This document shows, in pieces, positions 46,601 to 54,824 of a stretch of 54,824 bases of DNA; position 1 is the first letter of the stretch, and every line of letters begins with the position of its first letter. Position numbers and translations under genes: made by a program. The notes beneath the pieces were generated by a model. The model worked only from the letters and a program-made list of their open reading frames with translations, was not told the DNA's origin and searched no databases. The DNA is from Bacteroidota bacterium (GTDB lineage Bacteria > Bacteroidota > Ignavibacteria > Kapaibacteriales > UBA2268): assembly GCA_029974985.1 (NCBI GenBank), contig JARKQC010000320.1, forward strand, positions 1 through 54,824, given 5' to 3'.

Positions 46601-47050
46601 ATTATCTATTATTTGTTTACAAACATCAAAAGGATTAATTTCATTCGAATATCTTATTTGATAAATTCGAGTTATACCAATTTTATCAACAGACAATAAT
46701 TGATTTCCTTGAAAATATTCAGAATATGGATTTTTTATACTAATTATATTTAAAAAAGAAAAAAGATCTTTTAAATTTGGATTTATAAATTGATTTTCTG
46801 CTGTATTAAAATACTCATAATCAACTGTTTTAATTTCAATAATATTTTGTTCGATAAATTCATCGTCTAATTTTTTTATTTCCATAATTTTTTCTGGAAT
46901 ATATCGCCCATTAATAGTTTTTGCGGGCATTTTTATCTCGTAAAGATAATTTTTTGAATATAAATTTGCGCCAATATTTTCTTTTGGAACGCTAAGTAAT
47001 ATTGTAAAAGAGGATAATATTACAGTAATTAATATGAATACATTTTTCAT
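43649..47050 (-). CDS. T9SS-secreted subtilisin-like serine protease (S8)
   Basis: This is a 1133-residue secreted protease. It has a signal peptide (about 1-20) and a propeptide to about residue 165. The peptidase S8 domain has Asp204 (AIIDSGTD), His273 (THGTHTAG), the oxyanion Asn366 (ASGNSG) and Ser431 (SGTSMATP). A beta-rich segment and BNR/Asp-box repeats follow (YTSNAGKNWTK, FRTNDKGETWS, ISKDGGKTW), then a Hydin/choice-of-anchor-D-like domain (RIRFAPKSSGIRTARV). The end is a Por sorting domain (IIPNPSSESIMI to KFTIIR). It degrades extracellular protein, perhaps releasing haem for the divergent receptor. All catalytic residues are intact. Confidence 0.92.
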   Translation of the reverse strand: MKNVFILITVILSSFTILLSVPKENIGANLYSKNYLYEIKMPAKTINGRYIPEKIMEIKKLDDEFIEQNIIEIKTVDYEYFNTAENQFINPNLKDLFSFLNIISIKNPYSEYFQGNQLLSVDKIGITRIYQIRYSNEINPFDVCKQIIDNSDIEYATPIYKRNSYGFIPNDAWYQLGYHLAKINMPEAWEITKGDTNVYIAIIDSGTDIKHEDLAANIWTNPKEIPNNGIDDDGNGKIDDVHGWDLIGNISAQQLISGQYKEDNDPTNMIATHGTHTAGCASAVTNNTIGVAAPGFNCKIMPVKCASDGFNSAGISRGYEGILYAAVTGAKIISCSWGGPGWSPVEEDIMNQVISMDAVVVVASGNSGKNIDEDPDYPAAFRGVLCVGSTGQSDKYSQFTSYGNAVRVYAPGENIWSTLPGNKYEAQSGTSMATPIVAGVVALLKSIHKDWTAEQIIHQLRATSDNVLVTSNPSLRPYFFGRINAAKALEYNYKAGKNIAGIELVDVRVDNGNNFIANYNNNNIKISLKNYLANDNNIKVRILPIDNFIEFEQNTFDIGSFQNFETKDIIVKAKLLDNNPWYKGSAKIMFEITGTDYINYEMAQINIRVPSENRLYPLSTISSAYGIVWHNSCFLNNDIIYYVGASPSQQVGGVVLKANTKSSSLLQVNTAGTYSVYAFDENNLLVGDGPSNGMASIYYTSNAGKNWTKKPINTITGFINSFIFFNKFQGILLGDPIGSNWGVASTNDAGQTWKLLTNLSPPLANETGLVGSVLQKKDTIWFGTTQGRLFRTNDKGETWSVSTVLNGGVVSSVAFNENLAACLYSASNAQGADRLLAISKDGGKTWTSGVYNFTQNNQIPLTVYAVEDSKTIIVQLYSGHLIASDNGGLGWYPILSEEKGKYIYAVANQFGNEVNMYAAGTDMTRLTFNYKPSVEKKTLSIVGGNIAVFDSVEIGKIKDITINIKNVGNTPASINNITIKPDSGTEQNEFRVLMPAPNIVSPASPTELRIRFAPKSSGIRTARVTIKSDADNPEINLDLIGYGIPTTRVDINNMNDNIKIIPNPSSESIMISCKENLQFKKVKIIDINGNELMSMNNVETNNIINISQLPIGVYNIILENENLNYKTKFTIIR

Positions 47051-47366
47051 TTATCAAAAACCTTTTTAAAAAATAATTATTTCCAATTTTATTATTGAAT
47101 TTATCATAGAATTACAAAAATAAACATTTAATTATTAATTTATAACCTTTTATATAAAAAAAATAATTCATAATATTATTTGTATTTTTTAGATATTCTA
47201 TTAAAAAAAAATTCAATATATATATACCAATATTTTAGCATTAATTAATATTTTTATAAATATGAACAACAATATATCTTTATTTTTTTTGTTATTATCG
47301 TTAATAAATTTTTTTTTAGTATTTTAGTTAATTATATTTTTTCCAATTAGTAAAAATGTTGATAAT
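47051..47366. other. 316-bp divergent promoter region
   Basis: AT-rich spacer between the divergent protease and TonB-receptor genes. On the minus strand a TATTTTTG box (47122-47115) lies 65 bp before the protease start, but without a TTG at the expected distance. No clear promoter, Fur-like box or hairpin was found for the receptor side. Confidence 0.4.
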
Positions 47367-49580
47367 ATGATGTATAGATTTATTGTTTTGACATTATCAT
47401 TCATTCTTTTTTATAACTCACTTTTTGCAAAAACAAAAATCTCTATAATTGATAAAGAAAGTGAAAAAAGTATTCCATATACAAAAATAATTAGCAAAAA
47501 AAATATTGCGGGAAAAGATAGCATAAGCTATACAATGACTAATAAATTAGGTGTTGCTACAATTGATTTCAATTTGCCATTTAATGTAGAAATCAATCAA
47601 ACAGGCTACGAAAAATTTACTAAAACTATCAAAAATGAAAACGATTTAAAAATATATCTCGAAAGAAAGACTTTCGTTATTGATGAAATTGTTACAACAG
47701 GGCAATATACTCCACAAAGTACTCAAAAATCTGTCTATAAAATAAATTCAATAAATGAAGAGCATATCGTTGCTCAATCTGCATTTAATTTACGCGAACT
47801 TATGATGACAGAAATGAATGTACGCGTTAATCAAGATAATATTCTCGGTAGTAGTTTGAGTATTAATGGTTTTTCGGGACAAAATGTCAAAATCCTTGTT
47901 GATGGTGTTCCCGTGATTGGTCGTTTAGATGGAAATATTGACCTTAGCCAAATTAATCTTAATAACGCAAAAAGAGTCGAGCTTATCGAAGGTCCTATGT
48001 CGGTAATGTATGGTACGGATGCATCGGGAGGCGTTGTAAACATTATAACAAAAGATTATATTGATAATAATATTAATTTAAATGCTAATAGCTATTACGA
48101 ATCTGTCGGCATCTATAATTTTGACGGTAGTTTAGGATTTAATCTTGGGCAAAATAATATTATATTAAGTGGTGGTAGGAATTTCTTTGGTGGATATTCC
48201 GATGTTGATACTTCGCGATTTAAACGCTGGAAACCAAAAGAGCAGTATTTTGCAGATTGGCAATTTAATGGAAATTATGAATCGCTTTCGTTTAGATATT
48301 TTGGGCAATATTTTAATGAATTTATATTAAATAAAGGAAATCCAAGATTACCATATAAAGAAAATGCTTTCGACGACCATTATAAAACTATTCGTTTTAA
48401 TAATACACTTTCATTAAAAGGCGAAGTTGCTAAAAATAGATTTATTGATGTTACTGCAAACTATTCATTATTTAATAGAAAGAAAAATACTTTTATTAAA
48501 GATTTAGTTACTCTTAATGAAAGAATTACTAAAGACCCCGACGACCAAGATACAAGCGTGTTTGATAATTGGATGCTTCGAGCTAATTATAGCCATGATA
48601 ATGTTTTAAAAGCAGTTAGTTATCAAGTGGGGTTCGACCTTAATTATAGTAGCGGAAATGGTAAGCGTATTGATGAGGATTTTAAAACTGTTGGTGATTA
48701 CGCTCTTTACACTTCTATTCAGTATTCGGGAATTGATGATTTAGTGATTCAGCCCGCAGTTCGATTTATTTATAACACGAATTTTGAAGCACCCGTAGTG
48801 CCTTCTATAAATCTTAAATATGATTTAAATAAAGAAATATCTATTAGAACTTCGTTTGCAAAAAGTTTTCGAGCGCCAGATTTAAAAGAATTATATATGA
48901 ATTTTGTTGATGTAAATCATAATATCATTGGAAATACAAACCTTAGAGCAGAGACTTCTAATAGTTTTATTTTCAATTTAAATTATCATAATTCTGCTCA
49001 AAATTATTCTTTTAAAATCGAACCCGGTTTCTTTTATAACAATGTTCATGATTTGATTTCATTGGCAATTCTGGACCTTGACCAATATTCTTATATAAAT
49101 ATTGGTGAATATAATACGATGGGTACTAATATTTCATTAAGTTATGTTCGAGCAGATTTATCTTCAAAAATTGGAATCTCGTATATCGGTCGCCAATATA
49201 AATCAAGCGATATTGCTGTCAGAACCGATATGGTTTTCTCACCCGAATTTATGACAAATATAATTTATAATTTACCTTTTTATGATTTTAGATTGAATTT
49301 GTTTTATAAATATTCAGGTAAATTATTAAGTTTTACTGCTATAAGCGATGTTGAATACGCACAAGTCGAGATTGGTGATTATCATACTCTCGATATTTCT
49401 ATTGCAAGAGATTTTTTTGATGATATGATTACACTAACTCTTGGTGCAAAAAATTTATTTGATGTTATTGATGTTGAGCAAGTTGGCGTTGCTGGTGGCG
49501 TGCATAGCTCGGCTGGGGGTTCGAATCCAGTTTCTTGGGGTAGAACTCTAACTTTATCACTTAGATTGAATATTAAATAA
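47367..49580 (+). CDS. TonB-dependent outer-membrane receptor (HmuR-like)
   Basis: This 737-residue receptor has a signal peptide (about 1-22), a carboxypeptidase-regulatory-like domain (about 23-105), a plug domain (about 115-235, with VKILVDGVPVIGRLDG and MYGTDASGGVVNIITK) and a 22-stranded barrel ending in TLSLRLNIK. A TonB-box-like DEIVTTG precedes the plug. It imports a substrate across the outer membrane using TonB energy. The HmuY-like gene 21 bp downstream points to haem as the substrate. No TonB or ExbBD genes are in the window. Confidence 0.92.
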   Translation: MMYRFIVLTLSFILFYNSLFAKTKISIIDKESEKSIPYTKIISKKNIAGKDSISYTMTNKLGVATIDFNLPFNVEINQTGYEKFTKTIKNENDLKIYLERKTFVIDEIVTTGQYTPQSTQKSVYKINSINEEHIVAQSAFNLRELMMTEMNVRVNQDNILGSSLSINGFSGQNVKILVDGVPVIGRLDGNIDLSQINLNNAKRVELIEGPMSVMYGTDASGGVVNIITKDYIDNNINLNANSYYESVGIYNFDGSLGFNLGQNNIILSGGRNFFGGYSDVDTSRFKRWKPKEQYFADWQFNGNYESLSFRYFGQYFNEFILNKGNPRLPYKENAFDDHYKTIRFNNTLSLKGEVAKNRFIDVTANYSLFNRKKNTFIKDLVTLNERITKDPDDQDTSVFDNWMLRANYSHDNVLKAVSYQVGFDLNYSSGNGKRIDEDFKTVGDYALYTSIQYSGIDDLVIQPAVRFIYNTNFEAPVVPSINLKYDLNKEISIRTSFAKSFRAPDLKELYMNFVDVNHNIIGNTNLRAETSNSFIFNLNYHNSAQNYSFKIEPGFFYNNVHDLISLAILDLDQYSYINIGEYNTMGTNISLSYVRADLSSKIGISYIGRQYKSSDIAVRTDMVFSPEFMTNIIYNLPFYDFRLNLFYKYSGKLLSFTAISDVEYAQVEIGDYHTLDISIARDFFDDMITLTLGAKNLFDVIDVEQVGVAGGVHSSAGGSNPVSWGRTLTLSLRLNIK

Positions 49581-49601
49581 GAATATTTTAAATTAAAATA
49601 G

Positions 49602-50594
49602 ATGCGTTTTTTATATATATTTATTATAAGTATATCTTTAAGTTCGTGCTTTAAAGAAGATATACCCGTTAAGCCTTATGATAGAGGGAATTCTCATATT
49701 GCAATTATCCCTATGACTCCCGAATATTCTCATCAGTATTATTATAAATTTGAAACTAATTCTATTGTTAAAGAAAATCCTTTTGATATATGGGACTTAG
49801 CTTTTCAATGTTATGGTGATGAATATTATATTCTTCTCAATGGTGCAAAATTTATGGAAGCGGCTGATTTGGGGAAAATTGATTTTAATTCTAATATTAA
49901 TAAAAATAATGCTGAATATAAATACGATTCAACCAATGGAGATTTTAACGATTATGCTATCGGAAAATGGTGGGAAAACGATAATTCAACTGTAATTTCT
50001 AAAAATCATATTTATTTAATAAATCGCGGAAAAGATATAGCTGGTAAAAAAATGGGTTATATCAAAATGCAAATTTTATCTGCTGATAGCTCGGAATATA
50101 AAATTAAATTTGCCGACTTAGATGGAAAAAATGAGTATATATTTAATATCAATAGAGATACGAATTACAATTATATAATGTTTTCCTTCTCAAACGGTGG
50201 AGAAAAGTTAATCCTCGAACCAGAACGTAAAGATTGGGATATCGAGTTTACTAAATTAATCGCTTTTTTACCATATAATAACTCTCTTTTACCTTATGGA
50301 GTTACAGGAATAATTATTAATCATACAGAAGTCGAGGTTTATTCGGATTCTTTAAGTAATTATGATGATATTAATCTAAATATAGCTGAAAATTTCAATT
50401 ATTCAAAAAAGCCCGGTTATATCGGTCATGAATGGAAAGATTTTGAATTAAATGGCGAAATATATTCTGCTAAAACCTATATGAATTATGTTTTAAAAGA
50501 TAATTTGGGCTTTTATTGGAAATTTAGATTCATTGATTTTTATAATGATGATGGCTTACGCGGTTATCCAAAATTTGAATTTCAAAAATTATAA
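49602..50594 (+). CDS. HmuY-like haem-binding lipoprotein
   Basis: This 330-residue lipoprotein has a lipobox (SLSSC, Cys at about residue 16). The body matches the HmuY fold pattern: an early YYYKFET strand, NPFDIWDLAFQCYGDEYYILLNG and repeated aromatic beta-strands. In Porphyromonas gingivalis HmuY binds haem outside the cell and passes it to the HmuR receptor, with two His ligands. The ligand residues cannot be confirmed here. It lies 21 bp after the TonB receptor and is probably cotranscribed with it. Confidence 0.78.
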   Translation: MRFLYIFIISISLSSCFKEDIPVKPYDRGNSHIAIIPMTPEYSHQYYYKFETNSIVKENPFDIWDLAFQCYGDEYYILLNGAKFMEAADLGKIDFNSNINKNNAEYKYDSTNGDFNDYAIGKWWENDNSTVISKNHIYLINRGKDIAGKKMGYIKMQILSADSSEYKIKFADLDGKNEYIFNINRDTNYNYIMFSFSNGGEKLILEPERKDWDIEFTKLIAFLPYNNSLLPYGVTGIIINHTEVEVYSDSLSNYDDINLNIAENFNYSKKPGYIGHEWKDFELNGEIYSAKTYMNYVLKDNLGFYWKFRFIDFYNDDGLRGYPKFEFQKL

Positions 50595-50688
50595 TTTTTA
50601 ATTTAATGATAGATTTATAATGATAATCTTATTATATTTATTATTTATTACCCTATAATAATCCAATCAATTATCCAATTTTTTTTAA

Positions 50689-50704
50689 TGGCATAATGTT
50701 TGCA
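50689..50704 (+). promoter_or_regulatory. Sigma-54-type (-24/-12) promoter
   Basis: TGGCA-TAATGT-TTGCA keeps the invariant GG and GC exactly 10 bp apart and matches TGGCAyr-N4-TTGCw. The predicted transcription start is near 50715, about 79 nt before the TPR lipoprotein gene. A sigma-54 activator is encoded at 41326-42531. Confidence 0.55.
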
Positions 50705-50793
50705 AAAAATATGTATAAATAAATACAAATTATTTGTAAATATAATTAAATAAAAGAATTACATATTTTTGCTTGAAATTGGAGATTGAGATT

Positions 50794-51852
50794 ATGGAGA
50801 AAATAAAATACTTGTGGTTGTTATTATCCATTTTATTGCTATTAAATTCCTGTTCGGGTTTGCGAAGCGTTCGCCATTCTCGAATTATATCACCAAAACA
50901 AAATAATATTTCAAAAAAAATTGATAATGATAATATTAGTAGTAATAAAAATAATCAAATCGAAGAAGTGAAAAATGAGCAAAATTCTAATAATATAGAT
51001 ACTGATGATTATACTAAATTAGCAAATATAGTAGGCTCACGCATTCCAACATTAAGAGAGCAGATGCAGTTTTTATCAAAAACTCAAGATTCAATAAAAT
51101 ATGATATTTCTGAAGTAAAAAATGAGATTCAACAAATTAAAAATCTAATTACGGATTTAAGAGCAGAAATTGATGATTATTTCCCTGCTGGTGAAAAATT
51201 ACCAATGACGGGATATAATAAAGACAAAAATTTTTACAGCAATAATAATTCAAATAATTCTCAATCAACAAAATTATTATCAGATGAAAAAATCAATTCA
51301 GTTCCTAAACAGCAAACAAATATTGCAAAAACTCAAAATATAAAAAATAAAGCTATAAATGAAACTTATTTAGTAAGCGATGAAAAAGCTAAACAAACAA
51401 AAGTAACGACAAAAACAGTTAAAAATAAACCAAGCACTATTCCAAACAATACACATAACAATAACACTAATAACAACAACAACTTAAGCGATAACTCTCA
51501 ATTATTAGAAGGAAAATCTTTATACTCAAAAAAAGATTATTCCAACGCAATAGAAGTTTTAAATAATGCTTTAAAAAGTGAAACAAGCAAAACCCAAGAA
51601 GCAGAAATCAATTTTTTAATAGGTGAATCATATTACTTTTTAACAAATTATGATAAAGCTATTGAGTTTATGAATAAAGTAATCAGCACTCCCGGAAATC
51701 AATATATTGACGGAGCAAGAATACGCAAAGCAGAAGCAAATCTAAAATCTGGAAAAGTAAGCGAAGCGAAAGAAGATTATCAAGCATTGATACGTAATCA
51801 TCCAACAAGTAATTTTGTACCACAAGCACGTAAAATGTTACAACAATTATAA
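50794..51852 (+). CDS. CpoB/YbgF-like TPR lipoprotein
   Basis: This 352-residue lipoprotein starts at the ATG at 50794, preceded by GGAG; an in-frame TTG 21 bp upstream is less likely. The signal peptide ends LLNSC. It has a coiled-coil stretch (about residues 85-125: REQMQFLSKTQDSIKYDISEV and on) and a long Asn/Ser/Thr-rich linker. The C-terminal tetratricopeptide region (about 235-352) has YSKKDYSNAIEVL and NYDKAIEFM. The order coiled coil, linker, TPR is that of CpoB, which coordinates outer-membrane constriction and septal peptidoglycan synthesis. No tol-pal genes adjoin it. A sigma-54-type promoter lies upstream. Confidence 0.8.
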   Translation: MEKIKYLWLLLSILLLLNSCSGLRSVRHSRIISPKQNNISKKIDNDNISSNKNNQIEEVKNEQNSNNIDTDDYTKLANIVGSRIPTLREQMQFLSKTQDSIKYDISEVKNEIQQIKNLITDLRAEIDDYFPAGEKLPMTGYNKDKNFYSNNNSNNSQSTKLLSDEKINSVPKQQTNIAKTQNIKNKAINETYLVSDEKAKQTKVTTKTVKNKPSTIPNNTHNNNTNNNNNLSDNSQLLEGKSLYSKKDYSNAIEVLNNALKSETSKTQEAEINFLIGESYYFLTNYDKAIEFMNKVISTPGNQYIDGARIRKAEANLKSGKVSEAKEDYQALIRNHPTSNFVPQARKMLQQL

Positions 51853-51953
51853 TTTAGCTTCATAAAAAACAAATTTTAAACATTAAAAATTAATATTTAA
51901 TATCTAATATTCGTCTTTTATGTAATAATTGTAATTATTATATGGAAAGAATA

Positions 51954-53276
51954 ATGAATTTACAAAAATTTACATTAAAAGTACAAGAAGCATTACAAAC
52001 TGCACAAGAAATTGCTAATAGTTACAATAATCAGCAAATTGAACAAATACATCTATTAGCAGCACTCATTCAAGAACAAAACGGTCTTATACCAGATATT
52101 ATTCAGCGAATTGGTGCTAATTTGAATACTATAAAAATTCAGATAAACGAAAAATTGACTAAATTACCAAAAATAGTTAGTTCGAACCTACAAAATCAAT
52201 ATATATCTAACTCCTTATCTGAATTATTAAATAATAGCATTGCTGAATCTAAAAAAATGAAAGATGAATATGCAAGTACGGAGCATATCTTTTTAGTAAT
52301 GACGGATAAAAAATCCGATGTTTACGATATTTTATCAATACAAGGTATTGATAGAAATTCAGTATTAAAAATTTTAGAAAAAATTCGTGGTGGTCATCGG
52401 GTTACTGACCAAAATCCCGAAGAAAAATACCAATCTATTAAGCGATATGGTAGAAATCTTACTGATGCGGCACGCGAAGGCAAGCTTGATCCCGTAATTG
52501 GACGTGAAGATGAGATTCGTCGCGTCCTACAAGTTTTATCTCGAAGAACAAAAAATAATCCCGTACTAATTGGTGAACCGGGCGTAGGGAAAACTGCTGT
52601 TGTTGAAGGTATCGCACAAAGAATTATCAACGGAGACGTTCCAGATAGCCTTAAATCAAAAAATATTGTCGTTTTAGATACAGGAACACTTGTTGCAGGA
52701 ACAAGTTTTAGAGGACAATTTGAAGAACGTCTAAAATCACTAATAAAAGAAGTTATTGATTCAGATGGTGAAATCGTATTATTTATTGATGAATTACATA
52801 CATTGATTGGTGCCGGTGCTACATCTGGTTCGATGGATGCAGCAAATATATTAAAGCCCGCGCTTGCCCGAGGAGAACTTCATTGTATAGGAGCAACTAC
52901 TCTCGATGAGTATCAAAAATATATAGAAAAAGATGCCGCTCTCGAGAGACGCTTTCAAAAAGTGTTGATTGACGAGCCTAATGTTGAGGATACTATTTCA
53001 ATTTTGCGGGGATTGAAAGAAAAATATGAAGTTCATCACGGGGTAAGGATTACAGATGCTGCAATAGTGGCGGCGGCAGAGTTATCTCATCGTTATATTT
53101 CGGATAGATTTTTGCCAGATAAAGCAATTGATTTAATTGACGAAGCCGCAAGTAAATTGCGTATTGAAATTGATTCGATGCCAGATGAACTCGACGCTAT
53201 CGAAAGAAAATTAAGACAGCTCGAAATTGAAAAAGAAGCATTGAAACGCGAAATCAATTCAGATACTTCACTATAA
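51954..53276 (+). CDS. clpB: ClpB-like disaggregase truncated after the first ATPase module
   Basis: From the ATG at 51954 (GGAAAG upstream) this is a 440-residue protein. It has the ClpB N-domain (about 1-145) and AAA1 (about 155-400: Walker [10 protein letters not shown], Walker [11 protein letters not shown], sensor [10 protein letters not shown]). It then stops at the first turn of the middle coiled coil ([18 protein letters not shown]). Full ClpB is about 860 residues; the middle domain and AAA2 are absent here. The downstream 96 bp encode none of the missing part. It could be a separately expressed half, a pseudogene, or a result of rearrangement next to the duplicated dipeptidase gene. 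Confidence 0.88.
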   Translation: MNLQKFTLKVQEALQTAQEIANSYNNQQIEQIHLLAALIQEQNGLIPDIIQRIGANLNTIKIQINEKLTKLPKIVSSNLQNQYISNSLSELLNNSIAESKKMKDEYASTEHIFLVMTDKKSDVYDILSIQGIDRNSVLKILEKIRGGHRVTDQNPEEKYQSIKRYGRNLTDAAREGKLDPVIGREDEIRRVLQVLSRRTKNNPVLIGEPGVGKTAVVEGIAQRIINGDVPDSLKSKNIVVLDTGTLVAGTSFRGQFEERLKSLIKEVIDSDGEIVLFIDELHTLIGAGATSGSMDAANILKPALARGELHCIGATTLDEYQKYIEKDAALERRFQKVLIDEPNVEDTISILRGLKEKYEVHHGVRITDAAIVAAAELSHRYISDRFLPDKAIDLIDEAASKLRIEIDSMPDELDAIERKLRQLEIEKEALKREINSDTSL

Positions 53277-53372
53277 TAGATAGTTTTATTATTAAAATTT
53301 AATTAGAATTAGCTATATTGCAATTCTATCTATTGCAATTTTATAATTATATATTAATAAAGGTTATTTTTT

Positions 53373-54824
53373 ATGCAAAAATTTAATAAGTTGCTATTAT
53401 TAGTTCTTTTACTTATACTTTCTTATTCATTTTCTGATGCTTGTACTAATTTATTAGTAACAAAAGGTGCTTCGAAAGATGGTTCCACAATGATTACTTA
53501 TAATGCGGACGCGGGTGGTTTTATGGAGCCACTTTATTTCTTACCAGCGCAAAAACATCCCGAAAATTCTTATCTTGATGTTTATGATTGGGATTCTGGG
53601 AAATTTCTTGGTAAAATTAAACAAGTTAGCGAAACTTATCAAGTTGTCGGAAATATGAACGAATATCAAGTTTCTATTGGTGAAACAACTTTTACAGGTT
53701 TGAAAGAATTAAGAGATACAAATGGTATTATGGATTACGGTAGCTTAATGCGTATTACATTGCAAAGAGCAAAAACTGCGCGCGAAGCAATCAAAATAAT
53801 TGGCGATTTAGTTGCTGAATATGGCTATTACTCTACGGGTGAATCTTTTTCTATTGCTGACCCTAACGAGGTTTGGGTGATGGAAATGATTGGAAAAGGT
53901 GGAAAAGAAAAAGGTGCCGTATGGGTTGCTATGCTTATTCCCGATGGTTATGTTTCTGCTCACGCAAATCAAGCACGCATTAGAAAATTCCCATTGAACG
54001 ACCCAAAAACTTGTTTATATTCAAAAGATGTGATTTCTTTTGCTGAAAAAAATGGATTATACAATCCAAAAAAAGATGGTGATTTTTCTTTTGCTGATAT
54101 TTATTGTCCGCTCGATCCAGGTGCGCTATTATTCTGCGAAGGCAGAGTATGGAGTTTGTTCAATAATGCCGCTCCATCAATGAAATTATCCGTTGATTAT
54201 TGGCGTGCAGTCGAGGGTGCAGAGCCTTATCCATTATATATAAAACCCGACAAAAAATTAACAGTGCAAGATGTAATTTCTCTTATGAGAGACCATTTCG
54301 ATGGCACTGAATGGGATATGACAAAAGGACTCGCCGCAGAGCCTTACGGAAATCCCGTCAGATGGAAACCTCTTGTATTTAAAATAGATGGCGACGATAT
54401 GGAATATGCATGGGAAAGACCTATTTCTACTCAACAAACTGCATTTTCATTTGTTTCGCAGATGCGTTCTTGGTTACCAAACGAAATTGGTGGAATATTC
54501 TGGTATGGTGTAGATGATAATTATTCTACTGTTTACAATCCATTGTATTGCTCAATTACCGAGCCACCACCATCTTCACAAGGATATTCTATTAAAGATT
54601 TTAGTCTAAATTCTGCATTTTGGGTGTTTAATTTAGTTGCTAATCTTGCTTATACTAAGTATTCTTATGCTATTCAAGATATCCAAAAAGTGCAAAGTGA
54701 ATTAGAAAACAAATTTATGAATTTCCAACCAGCTGTCGAGACTGCCGCAAGCAAACTCTATAAAAAAGATAAAAAACTTGCTATCAGCTATTTAACGGAT
54801 TATTCTGTAAGTCAATTTGAAAAT
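53373..54824 (+). CDS. C69-family dipeptidase (partial, runs off the window)
   Basis: The frame is open from an ATG at 53373 to the window end (484 codons, no stop). A signal peptide ends at SDA and is followed by Cys24, which becomes the N-terminal nucleophile of the mature enzyme (ACTNLLVTKGASKDGSTMI). Further family segments are GETTFTGLKELRD, MDYGSLMRITLQRAKTAREAI and VSAHANQARI. Enzymes of this family cleave dipeptides and are often secreted in gut and sediment anaerobes. The last 374 bp are repeated in inverted orientation at the window start. The 3' end of the gene is missing. Confidence 0.92.
   Translation, partial: MQKFNKLLLLVLLLILSYSFSDACTNLLVTKGASKDGSTMITYNADAGGFMEPLYFLPAQKHPENSYLDVYDWDSGKFLGKIKQVSETYQVVGNMNEYQVSIGETTFTGLKELRDTNGIMDYGSLMRITLQRAKTAREAIKIIGDLVAEYGYYSTGESFSIADPNEVWVMEMIGKGGKEKGAVWVAMLIPDGYVSAHANQARIRKFPLNDPKTCLYSKDVISFAEKNGLYNPKKDGDFSFADIYCPLDPGALLFCEGRVWSLFNNAAPSMKLSVDYWRAVEGAEPYPLYIKPDKKLTVQDVISLMRDHFDGTEWDMTKGLAAEPYGNPVRWKPLVFKIDGDDMEYAWERPISTQQTAFSFVSQMRSWLPNEIGGIFWYGVDDNYSTVYNPLYCSITEPPPSSQGYSIKDFSLNSAFWVFNLVANLAYTKYSYAIQDIQKVQSELENKFMNFQPAVETAASKLYKKDKKLAISYLTDYSVSQFEN

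Noticed and set aside
49505..49530. GGGTTCGAATCC-like string resembling a tRNA T-arm
   Set aside because: It lies inside the TonB-receptor coding frame (SSAGGSNPVSWG) and no cloverleaf or acceptor stem surrounds it.

Overview
The window is a strongly AT-rich chromosomal segment from an uncultured-looking member of the Bacteroidota/Chlorobiota (FCB) group. Four things point there. Two large secreted proteins and one gene remnant end in type IX secretion (Por) C-terminal sorting domains. A TonB-dependent receptor is paired with an HmuY-like lipoprotein. Five promoters fit the Bacteroidota pattern TTG-N19/20-TAnnTTTG. LVIVD-repeat, DUF3108 and LolA-like envelope proteins are also present. A bifurcating-type [FeFe]-hydrogenase implies anaerobic or fermentative life. 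The exact lineage (Ignavibacteria- or Kapabacteria-like?) cannot be fixed from this sequence alone.

Layout. 1-2.4 kb is a decayed accessory patch: a 5'-truncated C69 dipeptidase copy, a MITE-like element, a T9SS sorting-domain remnant, and a hicAB toxin-antitoxin pair whose toxin has a nonsense codon. 2.7-5.8 kb holds an LVIVD lipoprotein, murB and a UmuD/LexA-like S24 peptidase. 5.9-11.4 kb is a three-gene hydrogenase operon (hydC-hydB-hydA) whose HydB is fused to a GltD-like NADPH/FAD module. 11.7-13.5 kb holds an ECF sigma factor and an isolated nuoAB pair. 13.6-18.4 kb holds a MITE-like hairpin element followed by a HAD-UbiA/DprE1/DprE2/PdxB-like operon, apparently for a polyprenyl-phospho-pentose donor. 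18.4-20.5 kb is an envelope operon (DUF3108, LolA-like, TPR lipoprotein). 20.6-26 kb holds an M19 dipeptidase, a T9SS beta-propeller protein, a small exported protein and a glutaryl-CoA-dehydrogenase-like enzyme.

26-33 kb is the information-processing operon nusA-infB-rbfA-truB-ribF, with a terminator-like hairpin in its leader and no rimP. 33-38 kb holds an NhaD-type antiporter, a small-ORF/rpmE/rpsR operon, a DksA-like protein and purA. 37.7-43.5 kb holds secD-secF-STAS and a J-domain/rhodanese/sigma-54-activator operon. 43.6-50.6 kb holds a T9SS subtilisin-like protease diverging from a TonB receptor plus HmuY-like haem-uptake pair. 50.7-54.8 kb holds a CpoB-like lipoprotein behind a sigma-54-type promoter, a ClpB cut off after its first ATPase module, and a C69 dipeptidase running off the window.

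The two window ends are inverted copies of the same dipeptidase 3' region. They match exactly for 141 bp and at about 97% over 374 bp. This looks like a repeat-bounded contig joining two paralogous loci, so gene truncations near the ends need care. The most system-like content is the polyprenyl-phospho-pentose operon driven from a mobile-element terminus, the HydB-GltD fusion hydrogenase, and the nusA leader attenuator.
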